Source: CAZMCH01 sp964564735
Lineage (GTDB): Bacteria > Poribacteria > DTPJ01
DNA length: 64,000 nt
Assembly (NCBI GenBank): GCA_964564735.1
Contig: CAZMCH010000005.1
Coordinates: forward strand, 1 to 64,000
Reading direction: 5' to 3'
In this document: piece after piece, positions 1 through 9,460 of the stretch
How the letters are laid out: every line of letters starts with the position of its first letter
How positions within the stretch are numbered: the first letter of the stretch is position 1
Translations under genes and position numbers: made by a program
The notes under the pieces: model-generated
Told to the model about the DNA's origin: nothing
Seen by the model: only the letters and a program-made list of their open reading frames with translations
The model's database searches: none

Positions 1-3000
1 ACTGCCAGAGAACAACTCTTTGCTAAATACGATGAAACAACCTTACTTGCGCGTATTCGTTCAAGAGCAATCAATGATGTTGCTGATCTGGAAGGTTTCC
101 TCGCCAGTTTGGATACACTTGAGCGACCGATGACAGAACAAGAAAGGGATTTACTACGAAACAATTTACCAACCCTAAAAAATTCTCGTATTCAAAATAT
201 TCATAAGAGAGTGGGAATACTCTCTAGAATTGATAAAGATGAATATGAAAGACGAATCTCTCAATTGATGCAAGTTGCCAGTCTTCAAGATAAATTCAAT
301 AAATATTATAGCTCATTATTCATATCTATTGATCTATCTAGTCAAAATAGCCAACTTGGTGTCTTTGGAAAAGGTTGGTTCTATGACCAAGAACCAGAGT
401 TTGTTCTCAGAAGGGAGTTTGCTTCCATAGGAAACAAATGCTCTGAATATGCTACAAATGCAAATTTTGGAAGAAACATGCTAACTTTACAAAATTTCAC
501 AGATGATCAAATAAGACGTGCTGCAATAGCTGGACAATGGGGAGCTGCATCTGCAACAAAATCAATCGAAGCAATAGAGGGCAAAACTCTTGAAAGCCTT
601 GTTTCTGATAATTTCGATACATTAGTTGGATTGGGTGGAGTAAATAGGTTGATGAAGTTGCAATTCCAAGATATGAAAGAAAGAGGCGAACCTTCCAAAG
701 AGATGCTCAAAGATATGGATTATTTGCGAAAGGAAGTTGCGCGATTTATAAGAAGCGCTATTAGAGATCAACGCAAAGCCAGAAAATCCAGCATTTCTTT
801 ATATAGAAAACTTGATGACATGTTAAGTCTAAAAAATCTCAAACCCGAAGAACTGAGTCCTGATGAAGTTGATGATGTCAATACTTTGATCGGTTTAGTT
901 GGGGCTGGTGGAGGACTTAATTTTGTTAATGCTATCAGCGCAACTGGTGGAAAAACATGGCGAACATATATTCCCGGAAAGATCGCATTTGACAGTGAAG
1001 TTGCCACTCTTGCAGGAAAAACAGGTATCGCTTTTGCAACTACCGATGATGCGAGAGTCTTGACTGATACACCTTTAGATACACTTGATAGAGTAAATTA
1101 TGATAATCTTTTAACTCAAACTAGAGTGCTTTCATCAATATTGATACAAGCCTTAAGAGACCCTGATATGCCAACTGCTGCAAAAGTTGGTAACTACTAC
1201 TGCACATTATTTGGAAATGTCGTTGAATTTGATGCAAAAGAAAGCCCAATACCAAACACACCTGTTCCGCATACTGTTGTGACTATTAGAGGCAGAAATA
1301 AATCATTAATGGGTGTTCGTGGTGATTTGTTCACAACCGCAGACAGCAAAGGCAAGTTCCAGATGTCTGGTCTTGGGATGGAAGGTCGAGCAGTTTATAG
1401 ACCCGGTGGAGTTCAGGAAGTTGAGGCATATCGGCTTGATGATGAATCAGGTGACATTGCTTATGCTCCTGATCAGGGTGTTTATGGTGCAAAGATATTT
1501 AGTAACAGAATTCCAGTTAATACTCGTAGAAAAGGTGCGCGTATCGTTGTTTTTCCATGTGTTAGCACAACAATATATGACCTTGTTGATCAGAGATATT
1601 ACAGAACGCTCCGTGAGTTATCTGTTTATGATGCAGATACAGATGGAGAACCAATGCAGTATGGATTCTCAAAGCCATGGCCTCAACCAATGGTCTCCTA
1701 TGTTGAACCCATTGCGCTTATTTATTCAAAGCCCGGAAGTAGAATAAAGGTCGGTATGGGTGCGGGACTTCTTGGAAATAGGCTTCTTCTTGTCAAAGCA
1801 GATGCTACTGATGAAGAAGCAGAAAGCAAACCAACGCTATATACTGGCAAAGGTTTCATTGTTAGAGAAAATGGATCAATCAGGGTTACCCCTTATGTTG
1901 TCGTTAGGGACATGTGGGCGCTTGACGAAGCAAGAGACGATTTATATAAACGCTATGGAATAAGTAACGATCGCCTTGACAGACTACACAGAATGGCTAA
2001 TGCCTATCTTATCAAATCACAAATGCTTTTGGGCGCAAAACAATATGACGAAGCCATGAAACTTGCCCGTGCTGCATGGGGTTATGAATCAAGAGCATAT
2101 CCAGATATAAAGGGAACAGGTAATGATGTTGTAAAGGGTGTTATGTTCTATCTTGCAATCCTAATGCCTTTTGCTTTCTTTATGGAAAGGCTTTTATTCC
2201 ACTTTGCAAGCATTAATAAGCAGGTCCTTGCTACCTTCTTGATATTTATTGGTGTGTTTATTTTGCTTTCTCAGGTGCATCCCGCGTTCCAGATTACAAT
2301 TACACCGCTTGTTATCCTATTAGCGTTTATTGTTCTTGCGTTGTCAATCTTGGTTATATCGATTATTATTCGTAAATTTGAGGAACAATTAGAAAAGATC
2401 AAGAGGGAGACTTCCAAGATTCACAAAGCCGATGTTGGACGACTTTCTGCAAGTGCTGCTGCGTTTGCTCTTGGTATTTCAAATATGAGAAAACGAAAGA
2501 GCAGAACAATATTGACATGCGGAACGCTTGTTATTCTGACATTTACGGTCATATCGTTCACTTCTGTTAGAACGTTTATGCAGAGTAATAAAACGAGGTT
2601 ACCTTCTGTTAGACCACCATATACAGGTATGCTTGTTAGAAACCAATATTGGTATTCCCTTGAAGAGCCTTTATATGCCTCTATAAAGAATGATTTACAG
2701 ACTACAGTTATCAATATTGACAATAAAGACGTTGAAGTTAAAAATCCCGTCGCTGGACGTGCTTGGTATTTCTCATCATCACTTGGTGATCAGTCATTTG
2801 TTGATCTGACTGCGGATAATGGAAAATCATTCACTGCTACTGCACTTTTGGGAATGACCGATAGCGAACCTGAAATTACAGGAATTGATAAGACTCTTAA
2901 ATGGGGCAGATGGTTCAAATCCGGTGAAACTTATGCTGTTATACTTCCTGCTGGTATTGCTGATGCTTTGGATATTAGCGAAAATGATGTTGGTAAAATG

Positions 3001-4320
3001 CAGATTAAAATCGGTGGTGGAAGTTATATTGTAGTTGGGGTCCTTGATACTAGCTTTAAGGACGTAAAGGACCTCGATGGCGAGGAACTAACTCCTGTTG
3101 ACTATCTCCTTATGCAACAACAACATGCCAGAGGTATTCAGATGGGTGGTGAAACCCTTGAGGGTGAATTGCAGAAATATCTACATCTAACACCACAACA
3201 AATAGCCATTTTACCTTATGATGTTGTTATAAATATGGGTGGTAATCTTAAATCTGTGGCTGTCAAGATGATGGGTTCTATGGAAGACGTTGAGTTGACT
3301 TCCGAAAAGCAACTCGAAAAGATTATGGCTGATCTTATGCCGAGAATTGCGCTTGATGTCTTTGTTGGCAATATGGAATCTAATGAGGCATTCCTATATA
3401 GCTCAATCGGTATGACTTCGTTCTCTGGTATGAGCAACCTGTTTATCCCGATATTAATTGCCGCATTGATCGTTCTTAATACTATGTTGGGTGCGGTCTA
3501 TGAACGTGTCCGAGAGATTGGAATTTATAGTGCTGTTGGGCTTGCACCTGTTCATGTTGCGTTCCTCTTTATTGCGGAAGCCTGCGTTTATGCGGTTATT
3601 GGAGGTATTCTTGGCTACTTGATTGGTCAAATGACCGCATGGGCTTTAGTTAAATGGAGTTTGTTGGGAGGGCTAACGCTTAACTACTCGTCAACATCGA
3701 CAGTTACATCAACGATAATCGTTATGGTAGTCGTCTTAGGCTCTACGATATATCCTGCTGTTAAGGCTTCTCGTATGGCTGTCCCTGATATTGAAAGAAA
3801 ATGGAAACTTCCAGAACCAGATGGCGACGAATGGCATTTCGATCTACCATTTACAGTCCTTTTGGAAGAATCTCTTGGTATGAATATCTTCCTCAGAGAT
3901 TATTTTGATGCACATGCAGACGAATCCGCAAGTGATTTCTATACTGATAAAGTAACATTCCATCGCACCAAAAACAAAGAGGGCGAGGAAGAATATGAAA
4001 TTGACATGATGGTCTGGCTTGCCCCTTATGACTTAGGCGTTAGTCAGAGAATATCGCTTATTACTACTCCTGCACATGAGAAAGAGGAAAAAGACCTTTA
4101 CAGGATATTCCTCAACGTCCATCGTGAGAGCGGAGAAATCGCATCATGGAAGCGTGTTAATAGAAGATTCCTCAACTTGCTTAGAAAGCAATTCCTTCTT
4201 TGGAGAACATTTAATGTTGCTGTCCGTAATGAATTCCATGAACGCGGGCGCAAAGAAACGCTTGGTATTGCCGAAGCCGAAGCAAGCGATACAAAAGGCA
4301 TGGAAACACAAACAGCCTAA
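1..4320 (+). CDS. Giant FtsX/MacB-type ABC transporter permease (5' end outside window)
   Basis: The reading frame is open from base 1, so the start lies upstream and at least 1,439 codons are present. About 700 residues precede the first visible membrane segments and include a carboxypeptidase-regulatory-like stretch around 1220-1420. Three hydrophobic segments follow at about 2130-2380 and a fourth at about 2510-2580. A MacB-like extracytoplasmic region then leads to a C-terminal FtsX domain (about 3430-3770) with the V-Y-E-R-V-R-E-I-G-I-Y coupling-helix motif. Family knowledge: such permeases pair with LolD/MacB ATPases and work as mechanotransmission machines rather than classic pores. 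The likely ATPase is the gene at 12334. A hydrophilic domain of about 180 residues follows the last membrane segment. The substrate cannot be told. It is much longer than usual MacB or LolC/E (400-650 aa). Confidence 0.85.
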   Translation, partial: TAREQLFAKYDETTLLARIRSRAINDVADLEGFLASLDTLERPMTEQERDLLRNNLPTLKNSRIQNIHKRVGILSRIDKDEYERRISQLMQVASLQDKFNKYYSSLFISIDLSSQNSQLGVFGKGWFYDQEPEFVLRREFASIGNKCSEYATNANFGRNMLTLQNFTDDQIRRAAIAGQWGAASATKSIEAIEGKTLESLVSDNFDTLVGLGGVNRLMKLQFQDMKERGEPSKEMLKDMDYLRKEVARFIRSAIRDQRKARKSSISLYRKLDDMLSLKNLKPEELSPDEVDDVNTLIGLVGAGGGLNFVNAISATGGKTWRTYIPGKIAFDSEVATLAGKTGIAFATTDDARVLTDTPLDTLDRVNYDNLLTQTRVLSSILIQALRDPDMPTAAKVGNYYCTLFGNVVEFDAKESPIPNTPVPHTVVTIRGRNKSLMGVRGDLFTTADSKGKFQMSGLGMEGRAVYRPGGVQEVEAYRLDDESGDIAYAPDQGVYGAKIFSNRIPVNTRRKGARIVVFPCVSTTIYDLVDQRYYRTLRELSVYDADTDGEPMQYGFSKPWPQPMVSYVEPIALIYSKPGSRIKVGMGAGLLGNRLLLVKADATDEEAESKPTLYTGKGFIVRENGSIRVTPYVVVRDMWALDEARDDLYKRYGISNDRLDRLHRMANAYLIKSQMLLGAKQYDEAMKLARAAWGYESRAYPDIKGTGNDVVKGVMFYLAILMPFAFFMERLLFHFASINKQVLATFLIFIGVFILLSQVHPAFQITITPLVILLAFIVLALSILVISIIIRKFEEQLEKIKRETSKIHKADVGRLSASAAAFALGISNMRKRKSRTILTCGTLVILTFTVISFTSVRTFMQSNKTRLPSVRPPYTGMLVRNQYWYSLEEPLYASIKNDLQTTVINIDNKDVEVKNPVAGRAWYFSSSLGDQSFVDLTADNGKSFTATALLGMTDSEPEITGIDKTLKWGRWFKSGETYAVILPAGIADALDISENDVGKMQIKIGGGSYIVVGVLDTSFKDVKDLDGEELTPVDYLLMQQQHARGIQMGGETLEGELQKYLHLTPQQIAILPYDVVINMGGNLKSVAVKMMGSMEDVELTSEKQLEKIMADLMPRIALDVFVGNMESNEAFLYSSIGMTSFSGMSNLFIPILIAALIVLNTMLGAVYERVREIGIYSAVGLAPVHVAFLFIAEACVYAVIGGILGYLIGQMTAWALVKWSLLGGLTLNYSSTSTVTSTIIVMVVVLGSTIYPAVKASRMAVPDIERKWKLPEPDGDEWHFDLPFTVLLEESLGMNIFLRDYFDAHADESASDFYTDKVTFHRTKNKEGEEEYEIDMMVWLAPYDLGVSQRISLITTPAHEKEEKDLYRIFLNVHRESGEIASWKRVNRRFLNLLRKQFLLWRTFNVAVRNEFHERGRKETLGIAEAEASDTKGMETQTA

Positions 4321-4330
4321 TATATTTGTA

Positions 4331-4352
4331 AGGGCGTATTACAGTATGCCCT
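4331..4352 (+). terminator. Hairpin after the permease gene
   Basis: AGGGCGTA at 4331-4338 pairs with the near-complement TATGCCCT at 4345-4352, eleven bases after the permease stop codon. No clear U-tract follows, so it may be only a repeat. A stronger copy of the same GGGCGTATT hairpin lies at 18656-18676. Confidence 0.35.
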
Positions 4353-4364
4353 TCATATAAATTT

Positions 4365-4392
4365 ATGTCATTCCAGAGAAAGCTGGAATCCA
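4365..4392. repeat. Short palindromic repeat, TGTCATTCC...GGAATCCAG type
   Basis: ATTCCAG and GCTGGAAT flank a short loop. The same family recurs at 12136-12209 and 59321-59340, and in decayed form near 11524. It resembles the widespread REP-like intergenic repeats of environmental bacteria. Confidence 0.6.
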
Positions 4393-4413
4393 GAAATACA
4401 AGCGGTGATAATA

Positions 4414-4590
4414 ATGGAAAAGGTAATAGAAACAGTATCTTTGTTGAATGATGAGGACAAAGATAAGATATTAGAACTTGCTAATATTCTTCTCAAACAG
4501 AATAAATATAATAAGTTGAGAAAAGAGATAGAGGCTAGGCGAAGCGAAATAAAAAGAGGCGAAATATTATCCCACGAAGAAATATGGTAG
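4414..4590 (+). CDS. Small antitoxin of a RelE/ParE-type pair
   Basis: A 58-residue protein when started at the ATG at 4414; an in-frame GTG at 4405 would add three residues. It is charged and helical, ending in the E-I-K-R-G-E-I-L-S-H-E-E motif typical of the C-terminus of small antitoxins encoded just before RelE/ParE toxins. There is no recognisable DNA-binding fold. The gene after it is a decayed RelE, so this antitoxin appears to have lost its partner. The family call rests on the motif and on context. Confidence 0.6.
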   Translation: MEKVIETVSLLNDEDKDKILELANILLKQNKYNKLRKEIEARRSEIKRGEILSHEEIW

Positions 4591-4597
4591 GATAAAG

Positions 4598-4793
4598 GTG
4601 TTTGAGATACAATATGCCAAAGGTGTAAATAAAGATTTAGAGAAAATAGATAGGCAAAATCTTGCAAAGATAAAAAGGTTAATAGAAACTTTAAAAGAGT
4701 ATTCCAATATTTCAAATACCAAAAAGCTATCTGCTCATCCTTTGGCGGATTATCTACATTCTAAAAATAGGACATAGAAGCGAAGTTTATTGA
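4598..4793 (+). pseudogene. Decayed RelE-family toxin
   Basis: From a GTG at 4598 the frame reads like a RelE toxin (F-E-I-Q-Y-A-K-G-V-N-K-D-L-E-K-I-D) up to K-K-L-S-A-H-P-L-A-D-Y at about 4753, then stops at 4775. The usual end of the family, I-Y-I-L-K-I-G-H-R-S-E-V-Y, continues in another frame from 4749 to a stop at 4791-4793. The central segment (the usual R-x-R-x-G-x-Y-R stretch) is missing. A small deletion with frameshift has removed part of the catalytic sheet, so the toxin should be dead. Confidence 0.7.
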
Positions 4794-4898
4794 TTTTTTG
4801 CACTCGTTGAGAATATGCTTGGCGGTCTAAATGTTGTTTCTGTTGACTCCAGAGGCAAGATTACAACAACATGGGGAAATATTAAGAGTAATAATTGA
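4794..4898 (+). pseudogene. Detached C-terminal tail of a LamG-type secreted protein
   Basis: An open stretch in the frame of the RelE end, running to a stop at 4896-4898, encodes V-V-S-V-D-S-R-G-K-I-T-T-T-W-G-N-I-K-S. This matches the C-terminal tails of the three secreted proteins ending at 19009, 43911 and 54394. No body of such a protein precedes it here, so it looks like the surviving 3' end of a gene lost by deletion or recombination. Confidence 0.55.
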
Positions 4899-4911
4899 TC
4901 TATGAGGACTA

Positions 4912-5136
4912 ATGAGCATGTTAAGCGTTTATACTGCAAAATATACAAAGATAGATTCAGGTTACATGGGGCAATTGATAGAATGGCCTGAGGTTATAAC
5001 TGAGGGTAAGACAATAGAAGAATGTCGGGAAATGCTTCAAGATGCTTTACATGAAATGATAATTGCTTATCATCAGCAAGATAAGGAAATTGCTCTTGGA
5101 GGTTCGCTTTTAGAACAGATACCTGTTGAGGTATAA
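4912..5136 (+). CDS. hicB: HicB-family antitoxin
   Basis: A 74-residue HicB-like protein with the partial RNase-H fold pattern: strand, G-Y-M-G-Q-L-I-E-W-P-E-V-I-T-E-G-K-T, then the helix E-E-C-R-E-M-L-Q-D-A-L-H-E-M. HicB proteins neutralise HicA mRNA interferases and often repress the operon. The downstream hicA overlaps its end by 11 bases. Gene order is antitoxin first, as in many HicBA pairs. No separate C-terminal DNA-binding domain is present at this length. Confidence 0.8.
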   Translation: MSMLSVYTAKYTKIDSGYMGQLIEWPEVITEGKTIEECREMLQDALHEMIIAYHQQDKEIALGGSLLEQIPVEV

Positions 5137-5326
5137 AATATCAATAAAGCGAAGTGATTCAATAAAATATCTTGAGGAAAATGGGTTCTATTTATTACGT
5201 GAAGGTAATAAACACTCTATTTACACGAATAATAATAAAACGATACCGATAAATAGACACCGAGTAATTGATAGGATAACGGCTAACCAATTATGTAAAC
5301 AAGCTGGGTTGAAACCAAAATTTTAA
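5126..5326 (+). CDS. hicA: HicA-family mRNA interferase toxin
   Basis: A 66-residue protein started at the TTG at 5126, overlapping hicB. It has the double-stranded-RNA-binding-like HicA pattern: Y-L-E-E-N-G-F-Y-L-L-R-E-G-N-K-H, in which the histidine after G-x-x-K/H is the expected catalytic residue, then I-P-I-N-R-H and L-C-K-Q-A-G-L. HicA cleaves mRNA independently of translation. The pair looks intact. Confidence 0.8.
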   Translation: MRYKISIKRSDSIKYLEENGFYLLREGNKHSIYTNNNKTIPINRHRVIDRITANQLCKQAGLKPKF

Positions 5327-5382
5327 TAAAAAATTGTGGGTTAATGGTTACTAATTGATGACTTTGAAAAGAAGCGATTATA

Positions 5383-5712
5383 TTGAAAAATCTTGATCCT
5401 GAATTATTAAATGAAATTGTCCAAAGGCTTGTAAATACTTTGAATCCAGAGAAGATTTATCTTTTCGGCTCTCATGCCTACGGACAGCCGAATGATGATA
5501 GTGATGTTGATTTGCTCATAGTCGTCAATGATTCTGATATATCCAATAGAAGAAAGGCTGCTGATGGCTATCATGCTTTGAGAGGTCTTCTTTTGCCTGC
5601 TGAAATCAAAGTGGTAACACAGGCTGAATTTGATAAAAGATCAAAATGGCTTAATTCTATTGAGAGGGTAGTCTCAGAAAAGGGAAAAACTCTTTATGTC
5701 AGATATGGATGA
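5383..5712 (+). CDS. MNT-family nucleotidyltransferase of an MNT/HEPN pair
   Basis: A 109-residue minimal nucleotidyltransferase starting at TTG. It carries the signature L-F-G-S-H-A-Y-G followed by D-S-D-V-D-L-L-I-V, the G-S-x(10)-D-x-D metal site. In MNT/HEPN toxin-antitoxin pairs this enzyme is the antitoxin and can inactivate the HEPN partner by adding nucleotides. It overlaps the HEPN gene by 17 bases, which supports co-expression. All catalytic residues appear present. Confidence 0.85.
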   Translation: MKNLDPELLNEIVQRLVNTLNPEKIYLFGSHAYGQPNDDSDVDLLIVVNDSDISNRRKAADGYHALRGLLLPAEIKVVTQAEFDKRSKWLNSIERVVSEKGKTLYVRYG

Positions 5713-6082
5713 GATAAAGGAATGGCTTAAAGTTGCTGAAGATGACTTGATCTCTGCTAAAATTCTTTTAGGCAATGATCCCCCAATACTTGTAACCGCT
5801 TGTTTTCATTGTCAACAGGTTGTTGAAAAATCATTAAAAGCTTTATTAACTTGGAAAGATCAACGTTTTGAGAAAGTTCATAGTATAGGCTACCTTCTTG
5901 AGCTTTGCGAGAATCATGGATTTATATTTGATTATATAAAAGTTAAAGCAGAAATTTTAACATCATATGCAGTTGAGACTCGTTATCCGGGAGCAGATGA
6001 AATTTCATTAGAAGAAGCGAGGGAGGCTTTTGATACAACAGAAATTATTTATAAATTTGTAATAAACCTTTTAAAAGTGTGA
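5696..6082 (+). CDS. HEPN-domain protein, presumed toxin partner of MNT
   Basis: A 128-residue all-helical HEPN protein: W-L-K-V-A-E-D-D-L at the N-terminus, the core C-F-H-C-Q-Q-V-V-E-K-S-L-K-A-L-L, and R-F-E-K-V-H, which fits the R-x(4)-H ribonuclease motif. The tyrosine of the HepT R-x4-H-x-Y motif is replaced (H-S-I), so the AMPylation control known for HepT may not apply. It is coupled to the MNT gene by overlap. Confidence 0.8.
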   Translation: MSDMDEIKEWLKVAEDDLISAKILLGNDPPILVTACFHCQQVVEKSLKALLTWKDQRFEKVHSIGYLLELCENHGFIFDYIKVKAEILTSYAVETRYPGADEISLEEAREAFDTTEIIYKFVINLLKV

Positions 6083-6128
6083 TTTAGTTTTAATTTTCTA
6101 GTATTTAGTATCTAAAACGGAGGTTGAT

Positions 6129-8138
6129 ATGGCTAGAAAAAGAGTGTCTATGGCTGAAGAATGGCAGGCATGGGCTAAAAGATATGACATAGAAGGCGGT
6201 GTCAGAAAATTCGAATCTGGCTTAAGCCTTAAGGTTATTCTGGGGGCTTTATTCGTTGGTCTTTTGATGATGCCGGGTTCTATTTATTTAACCCTTGTTG
6301 CAGGGCAGAGCGGAGCAGGTGCGGCTCCGTGGGTCGCTGTTATTCTCTTTACAGAACTAGCACGTAGATCGTTTACTACGGTCAAGAGGCAGGAATTGTA
6401 TATTCTGCTAGGTCTTGCTGGAGCCGCTGTCGGTGCTGGTGGTTCTTTTTGGGGTATGATACGTGATCAATATTTTATTCAGTCACCACAGGCTTTGCAG
6501 TTTGAGATCGCTGATAAAATACCTGCTTGGGTTGTCCCTTCACTTGATTCCGAAGCTATTGCAAAGAGAAGTCTTATACATAAAGACTGGATGTGGCCTA
6601 TATTGCTTATGTTGTCAAATACATTACTTGGATGGTTAAGAGGAACTGGCGGAACTTATTTTTTCTTTAGGTTGACCGCAGACCTTGAACGTTTGCCATT
6701 CCCGCTTGCGCCTGTTTCGGCACAAGGTGCAACTGCACTTGCAGAAACAACTGGAAAACGTGAGACATGGCGTTGGAGAGTATTCAGCCTTGCGTCTATG
6801 TTGGGGCTTATATGGGGGGCAATATACATCGGTGTTCCTGCACTTACTGGTGTTATGATGTCAAAACCCATACAGATATTGAAAATCCCATTCATTGATT
6901 TTACTACGAATATAGAAGGCATCGCCCCAACGGGAACTTTTGCTCTTACAACAAACATGGATGCGATTCTTACAGGTTTTGTTTTGCCATTCCCGATGGT
7001 GCTTGCACAATTCATAGCAAAGGTTCTTACACAATTTGTTATTAACCCACAGATACTTCATCGTATGGAGATACTCCATTCTTGGCATCCGGGAGATGAT
7101 GTTCGTGCCACAGGTTTTGCAAACTCCATTGACTTCTGGATGAGCTATGGTATGGGACAGGCATTCAGCATTGCTGTTATAGGTTTTTCTGTTACTCTTC
7201 CCATGTTAATTAATATGAAAAAAGCCAAACAAAAGCAGGTTGGTGAAAGAGGTTCATGGGCGACTCCTCCGGGCAGAGGCGATTTTCCTATTTGGCTTGC
7301 GGTTATTTTCTGGGTAGTTGGCATGTCTGCCCATGTTTATATACTTCATCGTTTTCTTGTTCCACTTTTCCCATTGGGATTCTTGCTTTTCTTCGGTTTT
7401 GTATGGACTCCTTTAAACTCATATATAAACGCAAGAACTTACGCAATACTTAATAGGGCGTTATTTGATATTCCATATCTGACACAGGCTACATATATTT
7501 TAAGCAGATATGAAGAAATTGATATATGGTTTGCTCCAATTCCCCAAGAGGATTATGGCACAGGAACAGGAGGTTGGCGAGTCCTTGAACTTACAGGAAC
7601 AACATTTACAAGCTCAATTGCCGCCCATTTGATTACATTGCCTATACTTCTGCTCTCTGGTCTATTGGTATGGCATTTTATCTGGAAGATTGCCCCTATT
7701 CCATCAGCGGTCTATCCACATGCACAAATGATGTGGCCTATGGAAGCGACTGGTCGAGCAATGTGGGTTACGTCTCTTAGAGATGGCAATAGCTTGATGC
7801 TTCAGGCTATAAGGGGTAAATACGTTTTACTAGGATTCATTTCTTGTATTGCTGTTTATCTTTTGATGTGGGCTGCTAATCCAATATTCCCCGGTGGACA
7901 TAGTATGTATTTCTATGGTTTCATTGGTGGTATCGGTGGAGACCCCGGTGGAGATATATGGCTTCTTATTGGTGCATTGCTTGGCAAATACTACATGATT
8001 AGACGATTCGGACTCAAAAAGTGGTATAGATATACCCCTGTTATGATGGCTGGTTTCGGATGCGGAGTTGGTCTTGTTGGTATGGCAACGGTTGCAATCG
8101 CTCTTGTGTCAAGGGCTGTTATTGTTAAGCCGTTCTAA
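6129..8138 (+). CDS. Polytopic membrane protein, OPT-like (DUF6785/DUF6784 type)
   Basis: A 669-residue inner-membrane protein with a dozen or more hydrophobic segments and a strong Shine-Dalgarno (GGAGGT) before the ATG. The N-terminal half (G-S-I-Y-L-T-L-V-A-G-Q) and the Gly-rich C-terminal segment (G-F-I-G-G-I-G-G-D-P-G-G-D) recall oligopeptide-transporter-like proteins annotated as DUF6785/DUF6784 in planctomycetes and related bacteria; this is from memory and unverified. It lies between the giant permease and the PqqD-like and ABC ATPase genes, on the same strand, so it probably belongs to the same transport system. Substrate unknown. Confidence 0.65.
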   Translation: MARKRVSMAEEWQAWAKRYDIEGGVRKFESGLSLKVILGALFVGLLMMPGSIYLTLVAGQSGAGAAPWVAVILFTELARRSFTTVKRQELYILLGLAGAAVGAGGSFWGMIRDQYFIQSPQALQFEIADKIPAWVVPSLDSEAIAKRSLIHKDWMWPILLMLSNTLLGWLRGTGGTYFFFRLTADLERLPFPLAPVSAQGATALAETTGKRETWRWRVFSLASMLGLIWGAIYIGVPALTGVMMSKPIQILKIPFIDFTTNIEGIAPTGTFALTTNMDAILTGFVLPFPMVLAQFIAKVLTQFVINPQILHRMEILHSWHPGDDVRATGFANSIDFWMSYGMGQAFSIAVIGFSVTLPMLINMKKAKQKQVGERGSWATPPGRGDFPIWLAVIFWVVGMSAHVYILHRFLVPLFPLGFLLFFGFVWTPLNSYINARTYAILNRALFDIPYLTQATYILSRYEEIDIWFAPIPQEDYGTGTGGWRVLELTGTTFTSSIAAHLITLPILLLSGLLVWHFIWKIAPIPSAVYPHAQMMWPMEATGRAMWVTSLRDGNSLMLQAIRGKYVLLGFISCIAVYLLMWAANPIFPGGHSMYFYGFIGGIGGDPGGDIWLLIGALLGKYYMIRRFGLKKWYRYTPVMMAGFGCGVGLVGMATVAIALVSRAVIVKPF

Positions 8139-8176
8139 TCCTTAAAAAATGCTGATCAAGCCCAAAATGATAATGA

Positions 8177-9460
8177 ATGATTAGTTACCTTAAAGGTGAA
8201 ATGATGTTAGAAGAAATTGAGGAAGTAAATTTATTTTGGGCTTATGATCTTAATCATTCAAAAGATTCTGATTTAGTTTTGTTTGATAACGTTCAGTTTA
8301 TTTATGAGCTATCTCTAGCAGAATTAGAATTAATGGCTTTGGGCGCTAATTATGAAGTAACTAATGGGTTGAGAGAATTTAGGCTGAATAATAAATCAGA
8401 GGAATTAGCTGATAGATTAATAAGCCGTTCCTCATATTTCAAATCCGCTGAAGGAAAATTAACTAACTATTTTCATCTCATCCAAAAGAATAGGACTCGT
8501 TCAGTAAATCAATATTTGACGCATTGGATTTATCCTTATAAGGGGAAGTTCCATCCCCAGATGATAAGGGCGTTATTAAATATCATTGGGCTTCAAAAAG
8601 GCGATACAATTTTTGAGCCTTTTTCGGGCAGTGGAACTACAGCATTAGAATCACAGTTATTAGGCATAAATTTCATTGGAATTGATATTTCGCCTCTTTG
8701 TGTTTTGCAGGGCAAAGTCAAAACCCAAGCTATTTATGCAATAGATGATATTATCAAATTAAAAAACACTCTAATATCAAAACTTAAGCCGTCACTTTTT
8801 AGTCAAGAAAACAATTTTTATAACGTGCTTGATGAAATTGAAGATGAAAATATTAGGAATTTTTATAAACTTGCACGTCTATTAGCAATTAGTGATACAT
8901 CACGAAGAGGGCGTTCTTTTGAGCAGTCTTTTATAAAAAATCTCAATCTGATGATTGATTCTGTAAAAGATTATGCTGAGATTATTGATAAGCTAAAACT
9001 AGAATTAGGCGATATTGACATTGAGCTGGGTGACGCAAGAGATGTCAAACTGCCTGATGATTCTATTGATGGTATTATAACCTCTCCCCCCTATTCAATC
9101 GCCCTTGATTATGTTCAGAATGACGCACATTCATTAGAGGATATGGGCTATAACTTGACAGACATTAGAGAAAATTTTATTGGCGTTAGAGGAAAAGGCA
9201 AAGAAAGAGTTGAACTTTATAATACCGATATGGAAAAGTCTTACAGTGAGATGTATAGAATTCTGAAGCCTAATAAGTATGCTGTTATCGTTATAGGCAA
9301 TGCTACATATCAGGAAAGGGAAGTTAAAACAGTAGAATTTACTATAGATTTTATGACCGAACTCGGTTTTAGACTAGAAAAGAATATCCTTAAATTGATA
9401 TTTGGTCTTTATAATATAATGAAAAAAGAGAATATCCTTATCTTTAAAAAGGTCAAATAA
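8177..9460 (+). CDS. Type II DNA methyltransferase (SPPY class)
   Basis: A 427-residue amino-methyltransferase. Motif I, F-E-P-F-S-G-S-G-T-T (about residues 146-155), precedes the catalytic T-S-P-P-Y (about 302-306), giving the motif order of N4-cytosine or related N6-adenine enzymes. Y-P-Y-K-G-K-F-H-P-Q ahead of motif I is common in the family. Start is uncertain: 8177, or the ATG at 8201. The stop codon directly abuts the next start codon, which encodes a PD-(D/E)xK protein, so the two form a restriction-modification pair. Recognition site unknown. Confidence 0.85.
   Translation: MISYLKGEMMLEEIEEVNLFWAYDLNHSKDSDLVLFDNVQFIYELSLAELELMALGANYEVTNGLREFRLNNKSEELADRLISRSSYFKSAEGKLTNYFHLIQKNRTRSVNQYLTHWIYPYKGKFHPQMIRALLNIIGLQKGDTIFEPFSGSGTTALESQLLGINFIGIDISPLCVLQGKVKTQAIYAIDDIIKLKNTLISKLKPSLFSQENNFYNVLDEIEDENIRNFYKLARLLAISDTSRRGRSFEQSFIKNLNLMIDSVKDYAEIIDKLKLELGDIDIELGDARDVKLPDDSIDGIITSPPYSIALDYVQNDAHSLEDMGYNLTDIRENFIGVRGKGKERVELYNTDMEKSYSEMYRILKPNKYAVIVIGNATYQEREVKTVEFTIDFMTELGFRLEKNILKLIFGLYNIMKKENILIFKKVK

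Noticed and set aside
1313..1963. Two plus-strand frames inside the permease gene.
   Set aside because: They are out-of-frame shadows of the permease, with no ribosome site and unusual composition.
8138..8160. TAATCCTTAAAAAATGCTGATC resembles a stretch inside the 321-aa gene near 10748.
   Set aside because: About twenty bases with one indel in AT-rich DNA can arise by chance. No wider duplication flanks the R-M pair, so it was not reported as an insertion footprint.
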